DNA of 39,996 nt from Rubripirellula sp. (GCA_022425745.1 JAKMEW010000410.1:1-39996), one strand, 5' to 3'. Shown: positions 15,428 to 24,533, counted from the stretch's first letter. Made by a program: numbers and translations. The notes: generated by a model from the letters alone, not told the origin.

Positions 15428-16459
15428 TTGAATCAGATCAATGACGCGGAACGATCGCTATTTTGGGGGATCGATATCGGCGGTACGCAAATCAAAATCG
15501 GCTTGGTGGATTCGATGGGCCAAACCGTCTTCCAAGCAAGCCTTCCCACCAATCAATCCGAGGGTCCTGAGCGAGCGATGGAGCGAGTCTCGGATCTGAT
15601 TCACACCCAAGAAACATCAAATCCAGGGATTTCTGCGGCACTTGCAATTGGGATTGGCGCACCGGGGCCAATGGACCTGCCTGCGGGAACACTCGTTGAA
15701 CCACCACAGCTTCCGAGCTGGAACAACTTCCCCATTGTGAAAGAAATGGAGCGGCGAACGGCGAGATCCGTTTCGTTCCAGAATGATGCCAACGCAGCTG
15801 CTTACGGGGAATTTTGGCTCGGTAGCGGACAGTCTGATCAGTCGATGCTCTTTTTAACTCTCGGGACAGGTGTTGGTGGTGGCATTGTGACCAACGGAGA
15901 GTTGGTTAACGGAACGAACAGTTTTGCTGGGGAAGTCGGACACATGATGGTTGACCCCTCACCCGATGCTCGCCTTTGCATCTGGGGTGGTGGTCGTGGC
16001 CAGTTGGAAGCATACGGTTCAGCGAGTGCCGTTTCGATGCTCGCGACACAGAAACTTCGCGACGGGGCAGTCAGTTGCCTAACTCGGGAACTTGCTGCCG
16101 AGGAATCGATGATCACGGCGAAACAGGTCCATCAGGCTGCAACTGAGGGCGATACATTTGCACTCGAAGTCATTGATGACACCGCTCGTTGGCTCGGCAT
16201 CGGCATCACGAGCTTGGTTCACATTCTCGACCCCGGATCGGTCGTCCTTGGCGGTGCCATGAACTTTGGCGGCGAAAACTGCCCAATCGGAAGGCGTTTT
16301 CTGCAAGGAATCACCCAAGAATTTCGACAACACACCTTCGATTCGGTTTTCTCGGGAACTAGCATAAAATTCGCTCGTCTTGGCCCCGCTGCCGGCTACC
16401 TTGGGGCAGCCGGATATGCAAGAAAAGAGTACAAAGCTAAAAATCGGGGCGAATCGTGA
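15428..16459 (+). CDS. ROK-family sugar kinase (glucokinase-like)
   Basis: The 343-residue product shows the ROK kinase pattern: phosphate loop DIGGT (16-20), active-site FQNDANAAAYGE (118-129, with Asp120 the expected base), TLGTGVGGGIV (144-154), sugar-binding EVGH (169-172) and the late GGAMNFGG segment. ROK kinases phosphorylate glucose, N-acetylmannosamine or related sugars with ATP in the cytoplasm. The zinc motif that is normally CxCGxxGCxE reads CIWGGGRGQLE here (184-194), so only the first of three cysteines remains. The structural zinc is probably absent or held otherwise. TTG 15428 was chosen because AGGA lies 8 bases upstream; TTG 15404 is the alternative. Upstream is a promoter candidate at 15331-15359; lepA follows about 150 bases on. 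Confidence 0.85.
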   Translation: MNQINDAERSLFWGIDIGGTQIKIGLVDSMGQTVFQASLPTNQSEGPERAMERVSDLIHTQETSNPGISAALAIGIGAPGPMDLPAGTLVEPPQLPSWNNFPIVKEMERRTARSVSFQNDANAAAYGEFWLGSGQSDQSMLFLTLGTGVGGGIVTNGELVNGTNSFAGEVGHMMVDPSPDARLCIWGGGRGQLEAYGSASAVSMLATQKLRDGAVSCLTRELAAEESMITAKQVHQAATEGDTFALEVIDDTARWLGIGITSLVHILDPGSVVLGGAMNFGGENCPIGRRFLQGITQEFRQHTFDSVFSGTSIKFARLGPAAGYLGAAGYARKEYKAKNRGES

Positions 16460-16613
16460 AACCTCCCCCGTCTAGTGCGGTACAGAGACCGAGCCGACGG
16501 ATGATAATCCAGCACAAAACCAGACATCTCACCTTTTGATCCTGCCCCTCTCGTCGGTTAGCCGAATCGGCAATGGAATCAGACAACACCTAACGGTTGT
16601 AACCAAAACCAGC

Positions 16614-18410
16614 ATGTCAAAACATATTCGTAACTTCTGCATCATTGCCCATATTGATCACGGCAAAAGCACCCTCGCCGACCGTCTGTTGGAACAGACT
16701 GGCACGGTAACGGTTCGTCAAATGAAGGAACAACTGCTGGATGATTTGGAGCTCGAGCGTCAACGAGGAATCACCATCAAGGCGCGCGCCGTCTGCATGA
16801 AATTCAAGCGAGGCAAAGAGACCTACGAGCTGAACCTGATCGACACTCCAGGCCATGTTGACTTCCAGTATGAAGTCTCCCGATCACTCGCCTGCTGCGA
16901 AGGTGCACTGCTGCTGGTTGACGCTTTCCAGGGTGTTGAAGCGCAGACAGTCGCGAATGCCTACGCGGCGATGGAACACGATCTGAATATCATCCCAGTG
17001 ATCAACAAGATTGACCTGACACATGCGCGTCCCGAGGAGGTAGCCGAGGAGATGATGAACTCATTGGGGACCGACCCTGATGAGTGTGTTCGCGTGAGCG
17101 CCAAAACGGGGCAAGGTGTTGACGACCTACTGACCTCAATCATCGACAACATCCCGGCTCCAACCGGTGATCCGAAAGCAAAACTGCAGGCGATGGTTTT
17201 TGACTCGAACTATGACGATTATCGCGGCGCGATCACGTATGTTCGTGTCATGCAGGGCACGGTTCGCAAAGGCCAGAAGATTCTGTTTGCGCGAGCCGGC
17301 TCGCAGCACGAAGTGGTTGAGTTGGGGCAGTTCGTGCCGCAGCGTCAGGCATGCGATGAACTCAAAGCAGGTCAGGTTGGTTACCTCATCTGCAACCTCA
17401 AAAGCTTAGGTGATGTGCACATTGGTGATACAGTCACCAGCACCGGAAGTGATGCAGCAGAAGCTCTCCTTGGATACTCGCGTCCAAAGAGAATGGTCTA
17501 CTGCGGCCTGTTCCCAAGTGACGGCCAAGACTTCAGTGAACTGCGTGATGCACTCGAGCGGTTGGCTGTGAACGACCCGAGCTTTGAATTTGAACCTGAA
17601 ACAAGCGATGCCTTGGGCTTTGGATTCAGATGCGGATTCCTAGGCTTGCTGCACATGGAAATTGTCCAACAGCGTCTCGAAAACGAAGCCGACATTGACC
17701 TAGTGCAGACGGCGCCCAATGTTACGTACGAAGTGGTCAACAAGCGGGGCGAAACATTATCCATCCACAAGCCGCAGGATGTCCCCGACCCCGGTGACAT
17801 CGAAGAATTTCGCCAGCCAATTGTTCGCTGCAACATTATCGTTCCGGACGAATTCATCGGAGCGGTGATGAAGCTTTGCCAGGAACGACGGGGAATTCAA
17901 AAATCTCAAGAGTACCTTGGTGCCCAGCGTGCGATGTTGACTTACGACATTCCACTGGCCGAAGTGGTTTATGACCTTCATGACAAAATCAAAAGCTGCA
18001 CCAGAGGCTATGGAACGCTCGACTACGAAATGGTCGGATATGAACCAGCGGACCTGTGTCGCCTGGATATCCTCGTCAATGGCAAACGAGTCGATGCACT
18101 GAGCGTTGTTTGCAACCGAGGTGACTCTGACCGACGAGGTAGAGCTGTCGCGAAACGCCTCAAGAAAGAGATCGAAAGGCACATGTTCGAAGTGGCTGTG
18201 CAAGCTGCGATCGGTAGCCGAGTGATTGCTCGTGAAACCGTGCCCGCAATGCGAAAAAACGTGACCGCCAAATGCTACGGTGGTGACATCACTCGTAAGC
18301 GAAAATTGCTGCAAAAGCAGAAAGAAGGCAAGAAGCGGATGAAAGCGATCGGTAGTGTTGAAATTAGCCAAAAAGCGTTCATGGCAGTCCTCAGCTCCGA
18401 CGAAGATTAG
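16614..18410 (+). CDS. lepA: Elongation factor 4 (LepA), translational GTPase
   Basis: The 598-residue product has the normal length for LepA. The GTPase motifs are in order: AHIDHGKST (P-loop), RGITIK (switch I), DTPGH (switch II), NKID (base recognition) and SAKTGQG. The LepA-specific C-terminal domain is present, with RCGFLGLLHMEIVQ and the late Lys/Arg-rich CYGGDITRKRKLLQKQKEGK. LepA binds ribosomes and back-translocates or remodels stalled elongation complexes. ATG 16614 puts MSKHIRNFCIIAHIDHG at the start, as in the family; the frame is open upstream but no ribosome site is evident. It lies between the ROK kinase gene and the ammonium transporter gene on the same strand and seems functionally unrelated to either. 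Confidence 0.96.
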   Translation: MSKHIRNFCIIAHIDHGKSTLADRLLEQTGTVTVRQMKEQLLDDLELERQRGITIKARAVCMKFKRGKETYELNLIDTPGHVDFQYEVSRSLACCEGALLLVDAFQGVEAQTVANAYAAMEHDLNIIPVINKIDLTHARPEEVAEEMMNSLGTDPDECVRVSAKTGQGVDDLLTSIIDNIPAPTGDPKAKLQAMVFDSNYDDYRGAITYVRVMQGTVRKGQKILFARAGSQHEVVELGQFVPQRQACDELKAGQVGYLICNLKSLGDVHIGDTVTSTGSDAAEALLGYSRPKRMVYCGLFPSDGQDFSELRDALERLAVNDPSFEFEPETSDALGFGFRCGFLGLLHMEIVQQRLENEADIDLVQTAPNVTYEVVNKRGETLSIHKPQDVPDPGDIEEFRQPIVRCNIIVPDEFIGAVMKLCQERRGIQKSQEYLGAQRAMLTYDIPLAEVVYDLHDKIKSCTRGYGTLDYEMVGYEPADLCRLDILVNGKRVDALSVVCNRGDSDRRGRAVAKRLKKEIERHMFEVAVQAAIGSRVIARETVPAMRKNVTAKCYGGDITRKRKLLQKQKEGKKRMKAIGSVEISQKAFMAVLSSDED

Positions 18411-18583
18411 AGCTCGGAAAAGGAATTCAAGTCACGTAGCTTACCTCCTCTCCTGCTAGGAATCGGAAGAGCAAAAGTCTATCTTATTAGGCAGGCGGGA
18501 TGGAGAGTGGAGACTATAAGTCGCAACGGCTCATCTGTGACACGCCGAAATTTGTTTCATCACACCCTCTCAACCGGTGGTGG

Positions 18584-18605
18584 TGTCCCGATAGACTCCG
18601 GGACA
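18584..18605. promoter_or_regulatory. Stem-loop in the ammonium transporter leader
   Basis: TGTCCCG (18584-18590) and CGGGACA (18599-18605) form a perfect 7-pair stem with an 8-base loop, about 90 bases before the transporter start. No T-run follows, so it is not a simple terminator. It could be an RNA control element or an operator. Confidence 0.4.
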
Positions 18606-18693
18606 AGGCGGCCATCTCCAAACCAAAAACGCTTCGTCGAGCGTGAGCGGGTGACGTTACCATTATGCGCTCATCCAACGAAAGGTTGTCACC

Positions 18694-20244
18694 GTGAGTC
18701 GTTATTACCGCCTACTTCTCGTGATTAGCATGCTGCTAATCAGTTCCGCTGCTATCGAGCGAACCGCAAGTGCTCAAGAGACCTCTGCTTCCCTATCTGA
18801 AGTTAGCGAGGGATCAACAAATACCAACGCAGCGATCGTTGATCCAACACCCATCGCCGATGAAGCTCCAGCAACTGAAGCTCCAGCAATTGAAGCCCCA
18901 GCAACTGAGAGTCCTGAAACCGGCGTGCCTGAAGGAATGATGACCGACGATGAATTCCTCAACTCAAGTGCTGCGACACACAATGCGTGGATGCTTGTCT
19001 GCTGTGCCTTGGTGCTTTTCATGACTGCACCGGGGCTTGCCATGTTCTATGGTGGTCTGGTTCGCCGCAAAAACGTCCTCAGCGTCATGATGCAGTGCAT
19101 CTTCTTAATGGGACTGATGACGGTGATCTGGGCGACCTACGGTTACTCACTTGCCTTCGGTGGTGATGGAGGATGGATCGGCAATGGTGAATACCTTTTC
19201 ATGAACGGAGTACAAAGGGAATGGAATGATGCTCTCGGTGAACCGCTCACTCCGATGGAAGGCGAGATGGCACGATTGACACACATGCTTTTTCAAGGAA
19301 TGTTTTTCATCATCACTCCAGCGTTGATTTGCGGAGCATTCGCGGAACGCATGAAATTCAGTGCCATGGTGATTTATTCGGTCCTCTGGGGGACCTTTAT
19401 TTACTGCCCGCTATGTCACTGGGTTTGGGACGGAGGGCCGTTGTCCTACAATGAGTCGAGCATCGCAGGTGGCGCGTTGGATTTCGCGGGTGGCACCGTC
19501 GTCCACATCAGCAGCGGTGTCTCCGCACTCGTGGCGGCCTTGCTGATTGGCCCTCGAATGGGATTCTTGAAGGAACCTTTGCAGCCTCACAATCTGACCT
19601 ACACCGCGTTGGGTGCCGCCATGCTTTGGTTCGGTTGGTTTGGATTCAATGCGGGTAGCGAACTGGCATCAGATGGTTTGACCAGCAGTGCATTTGCAGT
19701 CACTCACTTTGCAGCCGCAGCGGGCGCAATTGCCTGGGCGACAACGGAGTGGTTTGCACTTGGCAAGCCGACCGTCCTTGGTGCGAGCAGCGGTGCGGTT
19801 GCTGGGCTAGTTTGCATCACGCCGGCAGCTGGATTTGTTCAACCAATGCCCGCAATCTTCATGGGCTTAAGCGCGGGCATCCTCTGTTACTTCGCGTGCT
19901 CAAAGCTCAAACATGGCCTTGCCTACGATGATGCATTGGATGCATTTGGTGTGCACGGTGTGGGTGGAATCCTCGGCGCTGTCCTGACTGGCGTCTTCGC
20001 GACTCGCGCTTGCTGGAATGTCAGTGATGGAGAACCAATTGGATTGATCGAATCGAGTGGCAACCCCGATCTACTAATTGGACAGATCGTTGCGGTCTTC
20101 ATCACAATCGTTTTCGCGGGAGCGGGAAGCTTCATCCTTCTTAAAGGAATCGATGCGATCATCGGTATCCGCGTGCGTCTCGAAAGTGAGCAGCGTGGCT
20201 TGGACGTCTCAGAACATGGTGAAGAAGCCTATATGCTTGGCTAG
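18694..20244 (+). CDS. amt: Ammonium transporter, Amt family
   Basis: The 516-residue product contains the complete Amt fold. It has about 11 membrane segments beginning near residue 98, the PGLAMFYGGLVRRKN signature (113-127), FGWFGFNAGSELASDG, and the pore histidines in VVHISSGVSALV and FGVHGVGGILG. Amt proteins carry ammonium into the cell. Ahead of the first membrane segment is a signal peptide (about 1-28, ending SAQE) and an acidic, Ala/Pro/Glu/Thr-rich linker to about residue 92. That linker is much longer than in usual Amt proteins and would lie in the periplasm. GTG 18694 has AAAGG 8 bases upstream. No PII (glnK) gene is next to it; a strong terminator follows. A stem-loop lies in the leader. 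Confidence 0.93.
   Translation: MSRYYRLLLVISMLLISSAAIERTASAQETSASLSEVSEGSTNTNAAIVDPTPIADEAPATEAPAIEAPATESPETGVPEGMMTDDEFLNSSAATHNAWMLVCCALVLFMTAPGLAMFYGGLVRRKNVLSVMMQCIFLMGLMTVIWATYGYSLAFGGDGGWIGNGEYLFMNGVQREWNDALGEPLTPMEGEMARLTHMLFQGMFFIITPALICGAFAERMKFSAMVIYSVLWGTFIYCPLCHWVWDGGPLSYNESSIAGGALDFAGGTVVHISSGVSALVAALLIGPRMGFLKEPLQPHNLTYTALGAAMLWFGWFGFNAGSELASDGLTSSAFAVTHFAAAAGAIAWATTEWFALGKPTVLGASSGAVAGLVCITPAAGFVQPMPAIFMGLSAGILCYFACSKLKHGLAYDDALDAFGVHGVGGILGAVLTGVFATRACWNVSDGEPIGLIESSGNPDLLIGQIVAVFITIVFAGAGSFILLKGIDAIIGIRVRLESEQRGLDVSEHGEEAYMLG
18862..18906 (+). repeat. Three 15-base in-frame repeats in amt
   Basis: GAAGCTCCAGCAACT is followed by two near-identical copies (each differing at one base from the first), encoding the units EAPAT, EAPAI and EAPAT in the periplasmic linker of the transporter. 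Such units expand and contract by slippage. Confidence 0.9.
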
Positions 20245-20281
20245 GAATAAGGGCTTAAACCCTGCGAGTGGGAACAAAAAT

Positions 20282-20316
20282 AAAAGCCGCCACGGTGCAT
20301 CCGTGGCGGCTTTTTT
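20282..20316. terminator. Rho-independent terminator after amt, likely bidirectional
   Basis: A perfect 10-pair GC-rich stem GCCGCCACGG / CCGTGGCGGC with loop TGCAT is followed by TTTTTT and preceded by AAAA. It ends the amt transcript about 40 bases after its stop. The A-run on the other side would let it also stop transcripts coming leftwards from the TlpA-like gene. Confidence 0.93.
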
Positions 20317-20440
20317 CGTAAGCTTCTTGGTCAGAGATTTTTGAACAGCTAATTCTTTGACTGTTGGCGACTCTATGCAGAACCACCGAGTTCGCTTCAC
20401 CCTTGTCACACTGACCTCTAACGAGGCCCTTCGGGTTGCT

Positions 20441-21568
20441 CTACTCTGAGCTTTTCTGGGAATCAGCGAGTCGTTTTTGAAGATCCTCGAGCAATGTCGA
20501 CAAGCGTTTCTTAACTCTTTCGTCTGGTGCTGCATCTATTGCAGCTTGCTGCGCGGCAACTGCACCAGCAAGGTCACCGGTCTCCGATTTCAACAGAGCC
20601 ATCGTATTGAACAAGAGTGGTAACATTTCCGCATCAGCACCCTCCACTTCAGCTTGGAGCGAGTTTAACGTTTCACTCGCAAGTACTCCAACATCCGCAC
20701 CTTGCTTGATCTGGCCGTAGAGAGTGTAAGCAAACTGCCCTACCGCATAAGCATCACCTTTCATCTCAGTGAGTTTCCCGCGAAAGTGGGACAGCACATC
20801 CTCGTCAATCATCCCACCCATCAACTTCAGTTGGTACTGAATGCTGGTCCACTGAGCCTCGAGCGGTGTGCCTTCGGTTGCCTTGCGCTGCTCTTGAGCC
20901 AATTGGACCGCTTCATCAAACTTGCCTGCCCCTGCAAGCATCGAGACCTTTTGCATATTGGCCTGCAAGGCCTGCTGCAACGACATTTCTTTTTCAAAGT
21001 CAGCGCGATTCCAAGTATCGTTCACAACAGCTTCGAGCGGTCCATCCATGTCCATCGGATGACCGATCCATTCGATTTCGCTTGTTTTACCAACAAGGAA
21101 AGCAGTGGGAATCCCTCCCTGCTTGGATGCCTCCATGTAGTCTTTGTAAACCGACCCATCAGGATCAGTGGTCAAACACCACGCTGATGTCAACTCAGAG
21201 AATGGCTTACCCGTTTGCGGGTGATTCTTGCCCAGGAGATCTTTAACTTCTTCGACGGTTTCATTGGAGACGCTGATCACCTGAACACCTTGGCCGCGAT
21301 ACTTGTTTTGAATCTCGGCCAAGTGAGGCATACTTTGAATGCAGGGACCACACCATGTTGCCCAGAATTCAACAACGTAAACCTTTCCCTTCTCGAACTT
21401 CGTCACTGGCTTGAAAAAACCGTTTCCATCCTGAAGCCAATGCTCGATCGCCAATTCAGGTGCGGCGGATCCTACCTTCAGATCCTGAGCGGAAAGATGA
21501 TGCCTGTCATAACCAGTGAAAGACAAAGCTGCTGCGATGGTAGCAGCAAGCAGGATGCGAGTTTTCAT
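20441..21568 (-). CDS. Exported TlpA-like thioredoxin-fold protein with helical C-terminal extension
   Basis: The 375-residue product has a signal peptide (about 1-28, ending LSAQD) and a thioredoxin-fold domain (about 30-190) with the active site WATWCGPC (CGPC at 73-76), followed by VQVISVSNE and a GIPTAFLVG cis-proline loop. This matches TlpA/ResA-type periplasmic thiol-disulfide reductases. The second half (about 200-375) is helical with TPR-like spacing (LLFNTMALLKSETGDLAGAV, AAQQAAIDAAPDERVKKRL), as seen in planctomycete and Bacteroidetes members. Thiol reduction of exported proteins is the likely role, and haem proteins such as that at 4232-7375 would need reduced CxxCH cysteines; a specific link is not shown. 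ATG 21568 gives the signal peptide at once. It is convergent with amt. Confidence 0.85.
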   Translation of the reverse strand: MKTRILLAATIAAALSFTGYDRHHLSAQDLKVGSAAPELAIEHWLQDGNGFFKPVTKFEKGKVYVVEFWATWCGPCIQSMPHLAEIQNKYRGQGVQVISVSNETVEEVKDLLGKNHPQTGKPFSELTSAWCLTTDPDGSVYKDYMEASKQGGIPTAFLVGKTSEIEWIGHPMDMDGPLEAVVNDTWNRADFEKEMSLQQALQANMQKVSMLAGAGKFDEAVQLAQEQRKATEGTPLEAQWTSIQYQLKLMGGMIDEDVLSHFRGKLTEMKGDAYAVGQFAYTLYGQIKQGADVGVLASETLNSLQAEVEGADAEMLPLLFNTMALLKSETGDLAGAVAAQQAAIDAAPDERVKKRLSTLLEDLQKRLADSQKSSE

Positions 21569-21730
21569 GTTTCTATTTCAGAGTGAAGGACAAAGAACGG
21601 GGGAAGCACGGTACCCTTAATTCAAACCATCTTTTTTTAAACGGCGACAATGATTGGAATTTTAAAGGATTTACCACTACACGAGTACAAACAATTCGCT
21701 GACCGAAGGTAGCCAGTCAGCATTTTTTCA

Positions 21731-22687
21731 CTACTCAGCATTTTGGGGTGCGATTTCCAACTGAGGTTTCGCACCCCCCTCTGCCGCCTGCGGCTGATCA
21801 GGACCAATTTTTTGTGCTCCATCACCAGATGCGTTTTCAGCAGCTTCCTTTTCTTGACCGTCTGCGTCGCGAGTGGGTCGACGCCTCGAGTTCCTCTTGG
21901 GTGGCTCCTCAGAAAACTCGCCATACACACGGTCTGTCGTGATGGTGATTCGCTCAGCACGAATCCGAGTCTCGTCTGGCGGTTGATAGAACCCTGAAAC
22001 ACTCACTTCATCGCCTTCCTGAGCGAGCGATAAATTGTTGTAGCGTATTTCGAACGTTGCATCTTGGGCGAGTGGAATCTGAAGCGGACGTCCTCCGGCC
22101 TGAACCGCAAGAAGACCATTAGCATTGAGCCCCATAACACCACCGACAACTCGACAATGAATCGGCTCCGCAAAAGCCTGTGGATTCTCGCCTCGCTTTT
22201 CGGGGTAAACACCAGGAACAAACTGTTCACGCGTGCCACCGGTCAATTTTCCGCTTACGGGCTGGAAGAGTTCAACTTTATTGATCGGCGTGATGGCCAT
22301 TCCATTAACGGGATTGAAGGTCCCAGAAAGGCGAACAAGTTGTCCACGCTGTAGAAAAGCTGGTTTGGCTAAGGCAACAAATTGAAAGCTATTGATGTTC
22401 TCGGGCATCTGCACCATGACATCGGTGCCATCTTCTTTTTGAACCAACACAACACCGCGTTGAAAGCCTTTTAGCTTGCCGCGAAATTGCGTGACCATGT
22501 TTTGATTCGCACCAAACCCACCGACAGCAGATGGATTCGCTCCCTGCGGCGTGTTACCAAACCCCGCGTTCTGAGCCATCGTTGAATCCACTGAGCAAAC
22601 CAGTGAGCCAATAGCCAAAAGCACCACAGCACTCTGGGCCGGTAAGTTACCCCGCCGGCTACCAGTCTTAAAACAAACCTTCAACAT
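21731..22687 (-). CDS. Exported protein of unknown family with repeated beta-rich segments
   Basis: I do not recognise this 318-residue protein. A signal peptide is clear (about residues 17-38, ending DSTMAQN). The mature N-terminus is Gly/Asn/Gln-rich. Two segments look alike in character: FRGKLKGFQRGVVLVQKEDG with VRLSGTFNP, and LQIPLAQDATFEIRYNNLSL with VSVSGFYQPP. Both run from a strand-rich core to a G-F/T-x-P turn, so two OB-like or similar beta domains are possible. The C-terminus (about 255-318) is charged and of low complexity. The ATG at 22687 has GGAG 6 bases upstream; an ATG at 22699 is an alternative. The frame stays open to 22951, which I take as noncoding. It is divergent from panB and about 160 bases upstream of the TlpA-like gene on the same strand. 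Confidence 0.65.
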   Translation of the reverse strand: MLKVCFKTGSRRGNLPAQSAVVLLAIGSLVCSVDSTMAQNAGFGNTPQGANPSAVGGFGANQNMVTQFRGKLKGFQRGVVLVQKEDGTDVMVQMPENINSFQFVALAKPAFLQRGQLVRLSGTFNPVNGMAITPINKVELFQPVSGKLTGGTREQFVPGVYPEKRGENPQAFAEPIHCRVVGGVMGLNANGLLAVQAGGRPLQIPLAQDATFEIRYNNLSLAQEGDEVSVSGFYQPPDETRIRAERITITTDRVYGEFSEEPPKRNSRRRPTRDADGQEKEAAENASGDGAQKIGPDQPQAAEGGAKPQLEIAPQNAE

Positions 22688-22995
22688 CTCAAACTCCATC
22701 GCAGTGAAATGCCCTCGACAACGTACAAACCGAGGCCACACGGACTTAAGCCCCTTTGCCGGTCGCAATTGTAACGATCGGTTCACTTCATAAGGAAACA
22801 TTGTCCCAGCGTAGAGCACAAAAAGTTGAGCACAAAAAAGAGTCCCGAACACAGAAAACCGCTCACAGCCCGTAAAAAAGCAAAATCCTCGCTCTCCCAC
22901 CCTATTGGTATCAGATCTCGACCGCTTAAACTCAGACGCTATCAGAGCCAACCTCGCTGAGCGGTGGCCGTCCCGTAACTGAAGCGATCGTTTCC
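22688..22995. other. Divergent intergenic region before panB
   Basis: About 308 bases lie between the unrecognised exported protein and panB. I found no convincing promoter box, repeat or RNA. The frame of the exported protein runs on to 22951 without a better start site than the one chosen. Confidence 0.4.
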
Positions 22996-23826
22996 ATGAG
23001 CCATATCAACAACGGCAATCCCCGGCCCGCAAATCTCCCACGCCGCGTGACAACGAAAACGCTACAGAAAATGCGAGGCGATGGAATCGCAATCTCCATG
23101 CTCACCGCCTATGACTACCCGACAGCCGAAGCGTTGGATTCAGCTGGAGTTGATGTCCTGCTGGTGGGCGATTCGTTGGCGATGGTGGTTCAAGGTCACG
23201 AAACCACTCTCCCTGTCACCATGGACCAGATGCTCTATCACGCCGAAATGGTCGGACGGGCAGCCAAGCGATCGATGGTGGTGGTTGACCTTCCTTTCCC
23301 CGAAGGTCAGCTTGAGATCAACCGAAGTGTTGAAGCAAGCGCACGAGTTCTGAAAGAGACGAAATGCCATGCAGTCAAACTCGAAGGGGGAGCCGAACAG
23401 GCCAATCGCATTGAGGCGATTGTCACCGCGGGCATTCCAGTGATGGCGCACGTGGGTTTAAGACCACAGAGTGTTCACGTTGAGGGTGGCTACCGAATCC
23501 AAAGACAAACGGAACAATTGCTGGCTGACGCAATCGCAGCTGAACAAGCTGGTGCCTTTTGTGTTTTGATTGAATGTGTCCCCACCGAAATCGGTCGCGC
23601 AATCACCGACGCCGTCTCCGTTCCAACAATCGGAATTGGCGCTGGGCCTCATGTTTCGGGACAAGTCCTAGTGACTCACGACATGATTGGTTTCAACTCG
23701 GGTTACCTCCCCAAGTTTGTCAAACAATTTGCGGATGTTCGTGACGCCATTACTCAGGCCGCTCAAGACTACTGCCAAGCGATCCGCACAGGACAATTCC
23801 CAAGCAAAGAAGAATCTTTTGAATGA
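22996..23826 (+). CDS. panB: 3-methyl-2-oxobutanoate hydroxymethyltransferase (ketopantoate synthesis)
   Basis: The 276-residue product matches PanB throughout. After a short leader it has SMLTAYDYPTAEALDSAGVD, VLLVGDSLAMVVQGHETTLP (metal and substrate site), VKLEGGAE and VMAHVGLRPQSVHVEGGYRI, ending with VTHDMIGFNSGYLPKFVKQF. It transfers a hydroxymethyl group from methylene-tetrahydrofolate to 2-oxoisovalerate, the first step to pantothenate and CoA. Length is typical (260-280). ATG 22996 gives an N-terminus a little longer than E. coli PanB. The stop overlaps the next start as ATGA, so translation of the two genes is probably coupled. A CoA-type Nudix hydrolase lies at 36978-37820, not linked. 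Confidence 0.95.
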   Translation: MSHINNGNPRPANLPRRVTTKTLQKMRGDGIAISMLTAYDYPTAEALDSAGVDVLLVGDSLAMVVQGHETTLPVTMDQMLYHAEMVGRAAKRSMVVVDLPFPEGQLEINRSVEASARVLKETKCHAVKLEGGAEQANRIEAIVTAGIPVMAHVGLRPQSVHVEGGYRIQRQTEQLLADAIAAEQAGAFCVLIECVPTEIGRAITDAVSVPTIGIGAGPHVSGQVLVTHDMIGFNSGYLPKFVKQFADVRDAITQAAQDYCQAIRTGQFPSKEESFE

Positions 23827-24533
23827 GCACCTCCAACAAGCACCCCATCTCGTTTGAAACGACAGCGGAACTTCAGCAAGCCGTTGCACTGGCATCCGCT
23901 AACGTGATCCGCGAAGCAGTAAACGAGCGAGGCATCGCGAATGTCTCGCTGTCCGGCGGATCGACACCGCGACGGATCTACCAACTCTTAGCTGAAGAGG
24001 ATCTACCCTGGGACCAAATTCACTGGTTCTGGGGAGACGAACGTAACGTCACCTCTGATAGCGATCAGAGCAACGAGCGGATGGTTCGTGAGACCCTACT
24101 GCGTCACCAGCACACGCCAGAGAGTCACATTCATCCAGTCACCGTTGATGTCGATCAACCAGCGATCGGTGCTCAAGCATACGAAAAGATCCTTAGGGGA
24201 CATTTCCTCGGACATGACACCCCTGAGTGGGACCTGATTCTACTCGGCCTCGGAGATGATGCTCATACAGCATCCCTGTTCCCCGGCACCAAAGCCTTGC
24301 AGGAAAAAGAGCGTTGGTTCGTTGAGAATTGGGTCGAGCAAATGAATACCTTTCGGTACACACTCACCGCTCCAGCAATCAACTCCGGCAGAAACATTTG
24401 GTTCCTCGTTGCCGGTGAAGGAAAGCGAGAGGCATTGGGGAATGTTTGGTCTGAGCAGTATGCACCAACTGAGTATCCATCACAATTAATTAGCCCAACC
24501 GCCTGGTACATCACTCGCGACGCCAAGCCTTAA
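23823..24533 (+). CDS. pgl: 6-phosphogluconolactonase
   Basis: The 236-residue product has the DevB/SOL-type lactonase motifs: SLSGGSTPRRIYQLLAEEDL (phosphate loop), WFWGDERNVTSDSDQSNERM, and LGLGDDAHTASLFPGTKALQ with the catalytic His. It hydrolyses 6-phosphogluconolactone to 6-phosphogluconate in the oxidative pentose phosphate pathway, in the cytoplasm. Related glucosamine-6-phosphate isomerases share the fold, but the DDAHTASLFPG motif favours the lactonase. The ATG at 23823 lies inside the panB stop (ATGA), giving a 4-base overlap. No zwf or gnd gene is adjacent. A minus-strand terminator for the protease gene follows. Confidence 0.9.
   Translation: MSTSNKHPISFETTAELQQAVALASANVIREAVNERGIANVSLSGGSTPRRIYQLLAEEDLPWDQIHWFWGDERNVTSDSDQSNERMVRETLLRHQHTPESHIHPVTVDVDQPAIGAQAYEKILRGHFLGHDTPEWDLILLGLGDDAHTASLFPGTKALQEKERWFVENWVEQMNTFRYTLTAPAINSGRNIWFLVAGEGKREALGNVWSEQYAPTEYPSQLISPTAWYITRDAKP

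Noticed and set aside
17757-18371. 204-codon minus-strand frame
   Set aside because: Antisense shadow of lepA.
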